64,000 nt of DNA. Origin: Tetradesmus obliquus (taxonomy: Eukaryota; Chlorophyta; Chlorophyceae; Sphaeropleales; Scenedesmaceae). The DNA lies in NCBI GenBank assembly GCA_030272155.1, contig CP126202.1:2480001-2544000 (forward strand), given 5' to 3'. Made by a program: the position numbers and the translations under genes. The notes below the pieces were generated by a model, which ran no database searches, had not been told where the DNA came from, and saw only the letters and a program-made list of their open reading frames with translations. Positions 23,867-36,035 of the stretch are shown here, piece by piece (the stretch's first letter is position 1; each line of letters begins with the position of its first letter).

Positions 23867-26180
23867 CAAGAGCACGGCAGCAGCAGCTGCACAGCCGGCA
23901 CCTCCACAGTCTCCCGCAGCAGCAGCAGCAGCTGCTGCTGCTGCTGCTGATCAGCAGGCGGCAGCAATGCAAGGCCTGTCACTGCAAGCAGATGAGGCAC
24001 AGCCAGCAGCACAGCCGGAGCAGGCAGCAGCAGCAGCGAGTCAGGCCGCAGACCAGCAGCAGCAGCAGCAGCAGCCGCAGCGAAAGCCTTGGTCCAAGCC
24101 TCTGGCACTGCCCATCGCGCCGATCAAGGTCGTGGTGCAGTTCATACTGCGGCACGCCGCAGCCGCCAAAACTCTGGACTTGCAGGAGGCCGCCACTGCC
24201 CTCAAGCAGCTCGGCTTGCAGGAACTTTCTAGCCAGGTGGTGGCTACGATCTGCTCGCCGTCAGTGCCCGGCGGGCCGCCAGGTCAGCACGCCGGCGGCG
24301 GCGGCTACGAGCCCGGGACACACCACCACGGCATGGTGGGCTTGGGACACATGGGTCCCGGCCCGCTGCCGTACGGGCATGGCGGGATGCAGTACTTCCA
24401 TCACCACCAAAGCATTCAGCAGAGCATGCAGCAGGGCATGCAGCAGCAGGGTGGGTTTGGTGCAGGCGTGCGCCCGCCAGGTCACATGTATGGTGGGCCC
24501 GGCCTGTCGGGCCGCGCCGGCAGCGGCGGCTACGGCGGCGCAGCAGCTGCTGCTGCAGGCGGCTACGCCAGCTCTGCTTCTGGCGCTGTGCTGGCACGAT
24601 CACATGGCACCCAGTCAGCACCATATCAACAGCAGCAGCAGCAAGGTGGGGCGCCGCATGCGCCATCTGTCAGCATGCCGTCCACGATCAACCTGTCTGG
24701 CACGCAGCTTGCGGGGCTGCTGCAGCAGCAGCGCCGGCAGCAGCCGCTGCCAATGTCTGGGCCAGCGTATGGCGCAGGCTGGCTGCCCGGCAAAGGCTCT
24801 CAAGAGCAGCAGCAGCAGCAGCGGCGGCAGGGCAGCGGGCTCGGCGGCAGCGGCGCGGCATGCCTGGTACCTGGCATGGACAGCAGCGGCATGATGGCTC
24901 AGCAGCAGCAGCAGCAGCCGTACCGTGTGTACATGCCAGGTGGCGGCGGTGGCTCGCCAGGGATGCGGAGGCTGTCCGGAGGTGCCCATCAAGGCATGTC
25001 ATCTTCTTATGCAGGCGATGGATCTCAGGCTGGTGGTGGTTATATGTCCGGCGCAGCAGCGGGGGCAGGAGGAATGCAGCTGCATTACCAGCAGCGCCAG
25101 CAGCAGCAGCAGGAGCAGTGGGGTCAGATGGCTGGCCAGTCTGCGCGGCGGCTGTCAGGGCAGCAGCAGGCAGAGGTGCTGCACCAGCAGCAGCTGCAGC
25201 AGCAGAGCTACGGCATGGCCGGCGCGCAGCAGCAGGGCGGTGTGCAGTACGTGTTTGTACCTCAGCAGTACAACGCACCGCAACAGCAGCAGCAGCCGGG
25301 AGCATACATGGTCCCACAACAAGGCCTGCAGCAGCAGCAGCAGCAGCCTGCTGATGCAGGCATGATGATGCAGCAGGTGCTGCTGCAGCAGCAGCAGCAG
25401 CAGGGGGCGGCAGAGCAGCAGCAGATGGTCATGGTTCCAGTCTCAATGGCTGCTTCATTGCTCAACATGGGCCAGCCAGCCAGCAGCTTGCCAGGTCAGC
25501 AGCAGCAGCAGCAGCAGCAAGGGCTGGCAGCAGCAGGCGCTGTGCTGCAGATGCAGCAGCCAACCGCAGGGGAGGCATGGCTGGGATCAGCTCAAGGATT
25601 TGCAGGCGCTGGGCAGCAGCAGCAGCAGCAGAGCCACCAGCTCATGCAGACGCTGCCCCAGATCCAGGCAGCAGCAGCTGCTGCTGCTGGCAGCGGCGGC
25701 GGTGCTATGCCTGGCCAGTTTGCTATGCAGGGAGGCGCAGGAGCCGTAGCAGCTCCAGGTGTTGGTGGCATGCAGTATCAAGCCAGCACTGGTATGCTTG
25801 TGAACGCGAATGAGTACGGGGTTCCTGTTGAATCTGAGGTGTTGATATCTGGGCAGCTGCCGCAGATTGTCGGAGGTAGCCCGCTGGCGGCAGACTATGC
25901 AGCAATGGGACTTGGTGCCCCACAGCAGCAGCAGCAGCAGCAGGTGTATGGTGTAATGCCAGGAGCAGGCAGCATGATGCAGCAGCAGGGAATTCGGGTA
26001 GGGCTGGAACCTCCCGGCCTGTACATGCAGCAGCAGCCGCAGCAGCATGATGCTATGCAGCTGATGTATGGTGTGGCGCAGCAGGGGGTGCCCATGCAGC
26101 AGCAGCAGCAGCAGCAAGGCGGCATGTTGATGGGGCCAGGGGTTGGCTATTCTTTCCAAGGTGGCCAGTTTCAGCAGTAG
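20685..26180 (+). CDS. Large Gln/Ala-rich protein with octotricopeptide (OPR)-like repeats
   Basis: A single uninterrupted frame of 1,831 aa, the only long intronless gene here. OPR-like helical repeats are suggested by VANIVWALAKL (~159-169), ISNVLWGVAKI (~196-206), ISNSLWAVVVL (~313-323), IANVLWGYGRL (~898-908), AVVLWSLARL (~938-947) and ISNSLMALARLGF (~1031-1043). Helical starts at ~66 (LTAAIKSCTSLERLSQLF) and ~824 (LTHNIANADSVYQLAEIF) resemble the opening of OPR/FASTK-type modules, so there are probably two modules. OPR proteins of green algae usually bind organelle RNAs. The linkers and the C-terminal ~650 residues are poly-Gln, poly-Ala and Gly/Met/Tyr-rich, like prion-type or condensate-forming regions. 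No clear transit peptide is visible. The domain call is moderate; the target RNA is unknown. Confidence 0.7.
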
Positions 26181-26285
26181 CAGCAGCAGCAGCAGGGGGT
26201 GCCCATGCAGCAGCAGCAGCAGCAGCAGCATGCTGATGGGGGCGCCAGGGGTCGGCTATACTGTCCAGGGTGGCCAGTTTCAATA
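26181..26285 (+). repeat. Degenerate duplicate of the OPR-like gene's 3' coding tail with stop
   Basis: The segment repeats 26085-26180 immediately after the stop. It includes the VPMQQQQQQ block and a version of the VGYSFQGGQFQ ending, closing in CAATAG. Small indels shift the frame. This is the third gene in the window with a duplicated stop-containing tail. Confidence 0.85.
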
Positions 26286-29200
26286 GCAGCAGCATCAGAG
26301 CACAGCACTCTTGCTGTAGCTCGCAGCTGCAGTTGCAGCACTCTGCAGCAGTGTGGCTGGCTGGCCAGAAACAAGTATTGTGGAATGCGTTGATGGCTGG
26401 GTGTTTGCTGCACATTCTGGCATGGCTTGTGAGAGAGGCAGGAGTGGCACGGTGGTGGATCTGTCTGCCCATTCGCACCATCATGCGTGTGGTGCTGCTT
26501 GTCCTGTTAGTCTGGATGTGGTGGCATCTTTCCATAGCGGCATGGTTGGATGAAAGTGCGCGTGGCCCAAGTGTGCGGCATCTGTGCAGTATCTGTCCTG
26601 CCTGAGTGGTGTGGTGCCTTTGTTTCACCCTCCCCGTGTTGCTTTCGGCGCAAGACCCGTCACGTGCAGCGCACGGGCTGTCACATTCACGGCAGTTCAT
26701 CAGCAGTGGAGGGATTGCGGATACTGGGGCACAGCTCGTGCATGCTAACATGCATGCTAACATTGCACCTGTGCAGCATCTGTGCCTTCGTATGGGCCGG
26801 TGTTTGAGTCCAGCTGCCAATGGCCGTGGTCGCCTTGATTTCAGAACTTCCTGAGCACTGCATGCCGTGCTGGCGCAGCCGCTGATACAGCGCTGGTTGC
26901 CTGCATAAAGGGGGGCATTGACAGCTGATCAGGCGCTCTGAAACCAAGCCTGCGTGGCAGCGGCAGTGCACCAAACCACACGTGGGGGGAGCTATGCTGC
27001 CGGGTTGTGCTCTGGTTGGCGAGCCGGCCTTGCGGCTGGATGTATCGTGTTACATCGTGTTGCTCTTCAAGACGTGTTGCATCAGAAGCTTTGCATGTGA
27101 GCAGGCTGGCAGGCACATGCATTGATGCTGCACGCCTTTTGCTGAGTCAATCGGCACCGTTGCAAGCCATGCTGCATGCGGCTAGCTGCCGTCCGCTCAA
27201 CTGGTTGCTGCTGCAGCTGCGCTTGAGCAGGGTGTGCGATGTTGGCGGGCCATTGGTTGCTGCAGCAGGAGCACTGGCGCAGCGGTCAAGCCATAATCAG
27301 GCCTGCAGCTGTGTGTATCTGCTGCATGTGTGGCCCCAGGCGGTATGCGGGGTCACTGGCAGTGCCTTTTGCCGCCTTCTGGCCTCCACAGCCGCCCGCA
27401 GTGTTTGCATCCGTCAGCTGTTCGACTTGTGCTTGTTCAGTTGCTGTGGACTGATGGATTGCGTGGTTGCTGCACGCCACACTGAGCTGTTTGCTTAGGC
27501 AGCAGCTCCGTGCAGGGCATTCGCCGTCTCTTTCTTCTAGTCTTTACTTCTTTATGACGTTATTTTGTTAGGCACTACGATGCTGGCACAACTGGCTGGT
27601 GTGTGATGTTGTGCGGGATCACAATGCAGTTGCTGCATCGCCTATGCAGCAGTGGTATCTCAATGTGGGCTTGCAGTGACAGGCCCGCCCGCAGCATGCC
27701 GTGCAAACGGAGGCTGCGGGCGGCTGTTACGGATGTAGGGTTGTCGTATGTACACCATCAGGCGATCATCCGGTGGTGCAGCAATTGGCACTTGTATTTG
27801 CTGCATGGGGGCGTGGGGTGTGTATAGATCGAGCCTGATGGGACATGCAGGCTCAGTCATGTCATGCTGCACGGCACCGCAGCTTGGTGGCGGGTTGCTT
27901 GTGCGTCCGCTCCACACAAACAGCTAATCCGTCTTGTGCTGCTGCAGCGGCTGCCGTGCATGCAATGCAAGCTGTGTGTGTATGTGTGCTGGGGCTGGTT
28001 TGCGACCCAGCCAGCTGGCTGGTCTGCATTGATGCTGCACCAGAGGCATCATGGGTGACCTAATGTGGCGCAAACGTCAATTTTAAAGGATAGACAAACA
28101 CACACACACACACACATCTGGTGTGTTGTTTCACCCTTGCAGAGTAGAGCACACGGGCCCTGGCGCTGTCTGCGCCGTTGCCAAGAGTGAGCGCATTACA
28201 CAAAGGCGTGGCTGCGGTCGATATGTGTGTGTGCGTGATTAGGAGCCAGGGCGTGCGCGTCCTGTCCTCCTCGTGGCATCTTACTTGCTCATTTGAGCCT
28301 TCTTTGTTTTGCATACTAAGACTTGTGGGGCTGGCTCTTTGGCCGAAGTGCAGCCTGATTCTACTGCCTCCGTACTACTACTATTACTACTACTATAACA
28401 AATACTCCGTCCTGCCTCCTGTCACATGTGAGCTGTATTTGACGCCAGCAGCGGCAGCAGCATAGCATCCCTGCATGCTGCTGCTGCTGCTGCAGCTGGT
28501 TGGCGGCTGTTATTGCGCATTGCTGCGGGGGCCTGCTGCTGCGTGTGTCATTTCATGCGCGTCGGCAGACGCCTGCGCATCGCGCTGCATACTGGAACAA
28601 CCCGGCTGCATGTTAGCGAACCTGCGCGCGAATGGGTTGGCTTTGGCTGTACTGAACGGCTGCAGGTGGTGTATGGCATGCTGCTGTGTCTGTTGTCGCA
28701 TGCTGCAACATGCCCAGGATTGGGCGGAGCACAAGCTGTCTGGCACTGCTCCTGTTGCTGCAACCCCTCGGCCGCGTTGCGCACACAGTGCACTGTATGC
28801 GCAGCAGCGGCAGCTCAAAGCACAGGGCTCAGGCGTTGCGGCGGAGATAAGATCAACCTGTTGGCACTCTGTGTCTGTGACGCGGTGGCAGTGGATTGCA
28901 AAGTGCTTGCAGGCGGCTTGATGCTCTGTCTGGCAGTCGGCTTTGTGGATGTGCTTGATTGTGTTTGCCAGATGCGTGCGTGCTGCAGCAGCAGCTGCAG
29001 CACGCGTTGGACGAACCAGGTTGAATGGGCTGAGGTAGAACATCGCGACAATGGCGCTCAACTCGCTCAGCAACGCGCTGAGCTGAGTTGCGCTTGCCCG
29101 AGCTTGGTATGGAAAGGACTTGCCTGTGTGATGCGTATTGCGATCGGTCTGTAGGCTGTGCGCCCTTTGCTGTTCTGCTCCGTGGTGGCTATCGTATATG

Positions 29201-31225
29201 AGGTGCATGGCACAGCATGTGCTGCCTTGTGTTGTGCGGGCGTAGTTGAAATGCATGCGTTGACAGACTCTGATTTTGGCCCCAGCCAAAGGCGTAGTGG
29301 GATGTGCTGAGGTGAGGTGCGCTACTACTGATCGTCGCCTGCGTCTGCTTCCAAAAACGTGCTGATGGAGGCATGGACGCTGCTTTGCAGCATTTTATGC
29401 TCTTGTGGCTGCCAACAGTGCTTGCCTTTCTGATATATGCTGATCAGCACAGGTCTTGCGTTGATTGAGCAGTGGGCGTGATCCTGCAGCAGCTCTGCAG
29501 TGTGGTGCAGCAGGCTGCAGCCAGGCACCTCTGTTGCTTGCACTCATTTGTCTGTCATGCGGCCGTCTGCTGCCAGTCTTATGCGCTCTAGTGTCGGTGC
29601 GTCGCGTGCGTGCTCCGCAATCGGTGGCTCTGCGGGTTATGCGTACGTGGTAGAAGGGTGGTACGGCCTACCGCCGCTGCTCCCTGTGCACGACGCTGCT
29701 GCTGCAGCGGCGCTGCGGCCACACATGCTGCTGTGCCGGCCTAAGAATGGTGCAGGAATGAGCTGCGGCGGTATATGCTCAGTTGTTTGAGGCGGGGGTA
29801 TATACACCCAGGGGCCAGTTCCCCGGGGTGCAGTCGCGGCTGCTGCCACAGCCTGTCTTACGGTATCATTGCACAGTGGCCGTGTGGCTTGGCGGGGTTT
29901 TGGATGCACTTTGATCGCAAAAAAAACCCGGTCGGCGCCGCAGCTGAGCCTGCATGGATTGAGCTGGGGAGCTGCGGCAGCAGCAACGATCATGTCTGCT
30001 TGTGACGTTATCTTGCACTGCAAGTGCGGTGAGTGCTGAGGGTGGGTCGGTATATTGGCGCCTCATGCTTGTGTGAGCTGCATGGGCACTGCATGATGCA
30101 GCGCACACTGTACTGCAGTGTAGCTGCAGCACTCGTATTATGTTGTCGTATTTCCTGGTTGGATCGCATGCCAGGCCCACAAGAATAGCAAGGAAAAGAC
30201 ATACTGCACGACCATACCCTCAGTTTGGCAGGCTGCGTGGAGGCTTTGTTTCGGCAATCGGCCTGACAGTGCAGGCCGGACTGAAGTTCAGTGTGCCGAC
30301 GGGACTTCTTGGGGGTTTCTTGGTGGCTGTAATGCAAATGGCGTGGTTGCAGCGTGCATGTTTGCCGTAGCTGCACCACGCACGCTGCAGTTTGCAGCAG
30401 CATATGCCTCTGCTTTGGGTGTGCTGCCCTGTTTGGGTCGGCAGGCATTGTATGTGCTATTGGCACAATGTTGTGCTGGTAGATGAGGTGCTGGAGGCTC
30501 TAGTGCCAGGCCTGAAACGTGTCAGCTGCGGGTGGCTCTTGGCCGCAAGGTTTGGGTTGTTGCATGTCGGCAGTTCATTGCCAGGCACCTCGACTTGCAG
30601 TTGGCAAGTCTGTGGCAGCTGTAGCAGAGACTGGGGCAAGCAGCAAGCCACCTCCAGCAATGTTGCTGCTGCATTTGTGCCACTGCACGGTGCACTGGCA
30701 GCCGTTGTGGTGTGTTCTGCATTGAGTTTTCTGCGTGGATGTTGCATGTGTTGAGAGGCAGCTCTGTCACTCAGTGACCAGGCTGGTTATGGTGAGGTGG
30801 CACTGATGAGGGAGCAGCGTCTGCCCTCTGGAGTTGAATTTGTAATATTATACATCTCTTCTGGCCCAGGGATCGTCTGTTTGCCGAACAGGTACTGCCG
30901 AGAAGCCAGCACTGCTGCAGAGTGACTGCAGTGCCACTCAAAAGCCCTAGAGGGGCACCAGAGCGGTGCAGACCTGCTGATTGATAAAGCTCCGACGCCG
31001 CAAGGCGTGTTGTCTGATCAAAGAAAGTGCAGTGCAGTCTATGAACACAATCGGCATCCCTCGCAAGTTCCGCTCAACGGTAGTAGTCACTGCCTTTCAA
31101 CGTTCACTTCAAATAAACTCGCTGCAAGTTCTTCTAAACGTACTGCGGACGTATTTCCGCTTCGAAGCTCATCCTCGCTTTCACCAGGCAGCGAGAATCA
31201 AACAGCAGCAGCAAGCAGAAGCAGC
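26286..31225. other. Long region (4.9 kb) without a recognisable gene
   Basis: Open frames exist on both strands but have biased composition, no motifs and no closing exon phases. Simple repeats include (CA)n at about 28095-28117 and a TAC/TAT-rich tract at about 28371-28397. It may contain a long 3' UTR, a noncoding RNA, or fast-evolving genes I cannot recognise. From about 31007 the frame of the GH30 first exon is open. Confidence 0.4.
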
Positions 31226-32397
31226 ATGCCACGGGTGCTGGCAGTCTGCTTGCCAGACCCCAGCAGCTTGCAGGATGCGGTGCACTGGGAAGGATGGGGC
31301 ACATCTCTAGCATGTAAGGCTGTGAGACGACCGCAAGTCAGCTTTGCACAACATGAACTGAGTCAGCAGAAAGGCGTGCTGACGCCCAACTGCTGTGTGC
31401 TGCATGCAGGGTGGGCTCATGCAGGTGAACAATGGTGCTGTCAGGCCACCTCAAACAATTCGGTGAAATTTTCTGCATTTGCATTTGCATTTATATTTGC
31501 TGTGCTGCAGTGCCTACTCCACAAGCCCTGCCAGTCATCCGCCCATCACAATAACCGCAAATTCAAGCGCAACTGTGCACACAAGCTGCATCTGTTACAC
31601 AGCCTGCATCAGCTGCACCTGCTGCTTTCCCTGTTTCTTACAGCTGGCAACGACCAAGCGCTGCTGCAGCAGCTCTGCACGCTGCTGTTTTCCCGGGACG
31701 CCTCCCAAGGCTTGGGCATGAACATCGTGCGCTACAACATTGGCGGAGCAGACCCAGCAGCAGCGGCAGAGTACAGGACAGGAGCTGCAGTGCCGTGCCT
31801 CAGGCGCCCAGATGGCAGTTATGACTGGTGAGGGCTTTATGCTGTGGTATGTTTTGTATTTGTTTTGTAGACATTTACCTTCGGACTGGAATCAGCAGCA
31901 CACACCGCCGACCCTCAAGCCTGTTGGAAAGCTGCTGCTCTGCTGGCTGGCTTGACCTGCTGTTGTTGCTCCTTCTGCTGCTGTTGTTGTGTTGCAGGGA
32001 AACTGATGCTGCACAGGTGGCTGTGCTGCTGGAAGCAGTGCGGCTTGGTGCCGACATCTTTGAGGCGTTTGTGAACAGCCCACCATACTTCTGGACTGTC
32101 TCTGGGTCCAGCAGGTGACACAGCTGTCATACGCTTTTTCAAATGCAAATGTAACATGTAACAAAAAGATGACAGCTGCGCTGTTGCACGTGTGCGGCAG
32201 ATGCACCTGCTGGGCGTGCACCTGCAGCCTGCAGGACTTGCAACTTGTGAAGACAGTCGCATGGTGGGAGCCTGGCAGGCGTCCCTCGAATTGCAAACTT
32301 TGACATACGCACAGCTGCTAATGAGCAGCACCTATCTTGCTGGCAGCACATGGGCGTGTGTATATGGCCATAGGCAGAGGTGCTTCTGATCAGGTGT

Positions 32398-32472
<75 letters not shown>

Positions 32473-35400
32473 GCCAGGGGCCACAAGCATCCACTACGCA
32501 GCAACTTGCAGAAGCAGCACATACAGGACTTTGCAGTGTTCTGTGCAGGTGAGGTTGGCAGCAGCAGCGGCAGCAAATTGTCTCTGCTTTGCGTTTGCTG
32601 CAGCAAATGCTGGAGTGCCGCCAGAACATGCATATCACTGACTAGTTGCTGTCAGTGAACGAGGTATTCCACGTGCCTTGTGGGCACACAACAGGCACTT
32701 GCACATTGTGCTTGCCCTGTGGTTTTGTGACATGCTGCCTGCTGCACCTGCCTTACGCAGCCGCGCTCTGCTACCTGTACGCTTTCCCGATCCTTCCACA
32801 TGCTTCTTGCTGACTGCTACGGGTGGTGTATCTGTGCATCCAGCTGCAGCTCATGATCAGTCCCCGGCTCTGCATGCATGCCTACACCCTTTCACACTCA
32901 CCCTGCCATGCTTCATACTGCGGGAACTATCCCACACAAACACATCCCACCTCCTCAACTCATCAGCTCTGCTCTGCTCTGCTCTGCTCTGCTCTGCTCT
33001 GCTCTGCTCTGCTCTGCTCTGCTCTGTGTTGCTGCGTCTATCATTACATCTGCCAAGCAGACGTCCTGCAGCACTTTGACAGCAAGCATGGCATCCGCAT
33101 GCAGAGCCTGAGCCCCTTCAATGAGCCCGCCAGCCCTGCATGGTGCCTGCAGCTGAACAACAAGCAAGAGGGATGCTACTTCAGCAAGCCACGCTCACAC
33201 AAGGTATGTTGATAGAGCTGTTACATTTGATTGCATGCAAGCAGGTTGGCGACTTACGTGCGAGGTATCTATCACAGTACGCAGGCAAGCTGCTGCAGCT
33301 GCATGTGCAGCATCACATCAAAGGCAGTACAGCTGAATAAGGACATGGTGCCATGCTCGATATACATGTGTTACAGCGCATGCAGCATTTGCTGCTGCAG
33401 GAAACTGCTGTCAGCCGCCGCCAGCCCGCCAGTCCTGCAAAGCTTCCTGCGAGCTGCAGCGCAGGCACTCTGCTGCATGCCAAGCATGTAACAAGCACGC
33501 ATGTAGAGCCCGACACATGCTCCCTTGGTCATGAATTTCAAAAACGATTGTGACACGCCAAACATGCCATGATGGTGGAACGTCACATGTCTGACACAAT
33601 CTATGCTGCTCTTGCAGGGGCTGCAAGCCCATGGCGCAGCAGCCAGCAATGCAGCGCTCCAGCGCACAACGCCGTTTCCCTCCAGGAAATCCATAGATGC
33701 ACTGCATCCGCTCCTTTCTCCGGTGTCTGACACATTCTCTGCTGCTCCTGCAGGTGCTGCGCGCCCTCGCGCAGCAGCCAGCACTGCAGGGCACGCAGCT
33801 CATCGCCTTCGAGCAGTTCTGCTGCCATGACACGCTCTCTGACCTGCGGCGGGTGCCAAAAGACTTGTGGCCTTCGCTGCACCGAGTCAACACGCACACC
33901 TACACCAGCAAGCACTTCTTTCAGCATCCCCTGAAGCTGCTGCTTCTGTGGCAGGTGCGCTGCGCAGCAGCAGTTTAGTTTGACCGGTCAAACAACAGCA
34001 CAACACTGTGTTACTTCACAAGATGATTTTTTTGGCAAGCAAGACAAGCTGATGGGCCAGCTGGCAGCCCTGCAGGATGCAGCATCAGACGAATACAGCG
34101 ATTACCGGCCAGGACCAACATTCAGGCAGCGGCAACTGCAGTCTCAGCGGCTATTGTAGCCTCTGCAGCTGCATGGTGTTGTGCTGGTCACTGTGCCAAA
34201 GATGCTGCTACTCAGGTGTGCTGTGCACCAGCTTCAGTAGGGCTTACAGCAGAAGTGGCGCATGCAGCGCTTTTGAAATCTGGCGCATCCAGGCTGCACC
34301 GAACTACAGCTGGCTGGCAGCACTCACATGTTTGCCTGTAATGCCAGCTGTGTGTTAACAGAGGGATTGCAGAACGTTGCATGCATACAGACTAGTGTGC
34401 ATGTCTGGTGTGAGCATATTTCTCTGGCAAGCAAAAGGCGTTGTCTGCTGCTTGCAGGACAACACACGGTTGTGGCGGCCGCTGCTGCGCAGGCGGCTGC
34501 AGCGCCAAACAACACATGGCTAGCGGCACTCACACCTTTGCCTGTGACGCCGGCCATGTGTGTGCTGCTGCTTGCAGGACAACACGCGGCTGTGGCGGCC
34601 GCTGCTGCGCAGGCAGCTGCAGCGCCATGGCAGTAAGCCGCTGTGGGTGAGTGAGTTTGGCACTGGCCGGGGGCCGCTGGCGCTGGCCAAGCAGATTTTG
34701 AAGGACCTGGCAACGCTGCGGCCCACTGCATGGGTGTACTGGTGGGTGGCCTGATGAGAGGTTGTGACGCTGCTAGGTTGAAATTCACACGGTTGGCATA
34801 GTGTTTGGACTGGCGGTGCAGCCATAGCCCTGGGAAGGGTGGGGTCGCATCTGTTATTGCATGCGGGCTGCTGGCAGTGGCTATTGCTGCCATGGCCGCT
34901 GTGGGTGAGTGAGTTTGGCACTGGCCGGGGACCCCTGGCGCTGGCCAAGCAGATTGTGAAGGACCTGGCAACGCTGCGGCCCACTGCATGGGTGTACTGG
35001 TGGGTGGCTGTGCGGAGGATGTAAAAGTACGCAATCAGAAGGCTGCAGGGTTTTGTATGACGGAGGTTTGTGTTGCTGCGACACGTTTGTGATAAATTGG
35101 CATAGCTGCTGCTGCAGCAACGCGGCACAGCGGGAGGGCTGGCTGCTGCAGTACACTTGGGTGGCATGGCTCTTGCAAAGCGGCTGTTCCAGGGCTCTAC
35201 AGTACATGCACTAGCTGATGCCACTGCTTGTTCTTGCTTCGCTCGTGGCTGCAGGCAAGCTGTGGAAGGCATGGGAGCAAACTGGGGCTTGCTGGAAGCA
35301 CCACTGGATGCCTGCTGCAGCACAGCAGCAGCAGCAGCAGCAGCAGCAGGGGCTGCTGCACAGGAAGCCAGCCTCACATCGGCTGCTGCAGATGCCCCCA

Positions 35401-36020
35401 GCAGCAGCGGCGTGGCTGTGGCAGCACAAGATGGTGCGGCAGCTGCAGGTGGCCAGGGTGACACAGCAGCAGCAGCAGCAGCCGTGTCACCGCCCCGGCA
35501 CCAAGTGCTAGTGCACCGCAACTTCTTTGTGGTGCAGTTCCTGATGCAGTGCCTGCCAGCCGGCTGCAGCTACAGCCCTGTCAAGCAGCTGGGCCAGTGT
35601 GGTGTGCTGGTGCGCCGCTCCTGCAAGCATGCTGTGCTGGTGTTTGTGAACAGCAGTGTAAGCAAGCCGCAGGTACTGGCAGTGGATGCGCGTGTGTGGC
35701 TTCAGGCAGCAGCAGCAGATGGTGTGCAGGCGCGTCAGCAGCTGCGTGAGCCAGGCTGTGCAGAGAGCAGCAGTACAATTGTACAGCCTGCCGTAGGTGC
35801 AGCAGATGCAGCAGCAGCAGCAGGCCGGGTTGTGCAGGTGCGGGTGGCTCTGTTAAGCTTGCAGGCGCTGCAGTCAGTGCAGTATAGTGCTGCAGCTGGG
35901 CTCGGCAGCAGCAGCAGCATTGGCGGTACTGTACGCGAGCAGCAGCTAGCCGGCAATGACTGGCCTCTGAGGGTAGAGGTGCCTGCTGCCAGCTTGTGCA
36001 GGGTTGACTTTTTGGCCTGA
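31226..36020 (+). CDS. GH30 family glycoside hydrolase (endo-beta-1,6-galactanase / glucosylceramidase-like)
   Basis: Exons: 31226-31313, 31410-31424 (15 nt), 31644-31827, 31998-32114, 32502-32548, 33061-33203, 33754-33954, 34578-34741, 35255-36020. Phases close and give 574 aa. Motifs in order: EGWGTSLAWWA, the classic GH30 opening created by splicing across the 15-nt exon; LGMNIVRYNIGG; FEAFVNSPPYFWTVSG; LSPFNEP with the predicted acid/base Glu; and LWVSEFGTG with the predicted nucleophile Glu. The last exon continues WQAVEG..NWGLL and the beta-sandwich domain, interrupted by an Ala-rich insert. Retaining beta-hydrolase; the motif set is closest to endo-beta-1,6-galactanase-like plant and fungal enzymes, suggesting a wall polysaccharide substrate. 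The start is uncertain: no signal peptide is visible after ATG 31226, and an upstream exon may be missing. Exon-fragment copies flank exons 7 and 8. Confidence 0.88.
32403..32472 (+). repeat. (CTG)n tract, about 23 units
   Basis: A nearly perfect CTG run lies in the intron just upstream of GH30 exon 5. In the sense strand it is CTG, as for the other intronic tracts in this window. Confidence 0.95.
32966..33026 (+). repeat. (CTCTG)n pentanucleotide microsatellite
   Basis: About twelve tandem CTCTG units lie in the GH30 intron upstream of the exon carrying the catalytic NEP motif, ending about 35 bp before the acceptor. Confidence 0.95.
33615..33662 (+). repeat. Partial copy of GH30 exon 7 with acceptor
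   Basis: The acceptor and first ~40 bases of exon 7 (true 33754-33954) occur upstream as a diverged copy containing GCGCAGCAGCCAGCA. Confidence 0.7.
34271..34566 (+). repeat. Upstream copies of GH30 exon 8
   Basis: The acceptor plus exon 8 start encoding DNTRLWRPLLRR (true exon 34578) is repeated at 34458, followed by a ~50-bp segment that also occurs, more diverged, at about 34285-34340. Unit spacing is about 120 bp. Confidence 0.8.
34897..35010 (+). repeat. Downstream copy of the catalytic GH30 exon 8 with donor
   Basis: About 105 bases encoding LWVSEFGTGRGPLALAKQI and on to the donor are repeated in intron 8 with about four differences from 34637-34741. The nucleophile Glu is preserved in the copy. 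Confidence 0.9.
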
Positions 36021-36030
36021 GCAGTGCTGG

Positions 36031-36035
36031 TGTAA
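36031..36035 (+). terminator. Candidate TGTAA poly(A) signal, GH30 gene
   Basis: TGTAA lies 10 bp after the GH30 stop codon. It is very close, so the 3' UTR would be short, and a chance match is possible. Confidence 0.3.

Noticed and set aside
20660-26231. Long antisense frames over the OPR-like gene
   Set aside because: They are shadows of CAG repeats (reading Leu, Cys or Ala on the reverse strand); the + strand frame is continuous over 1,831 codons.
28510-29289. 259-codon minus-strand frame
   Set aside because: It is rich in His, Gln, Cys and Ala from reversed CTG-type text, has no recognisable domain, and a + strand frame over the same bases looks equally open.
32139-32658. Poly-Gln or poly-Leu frames over the (CTG)n tract
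   Set aside because: Pure triplet-repeat translations within a GH30 intron.
34324-35521. Minus-strand frames of 236 and 333 codons over the GH30 gene
   Set aside because: They overlap exons with clear GH30 motifs on the + strand and contain mirrored copies of the duplicated exon, not a protein family.
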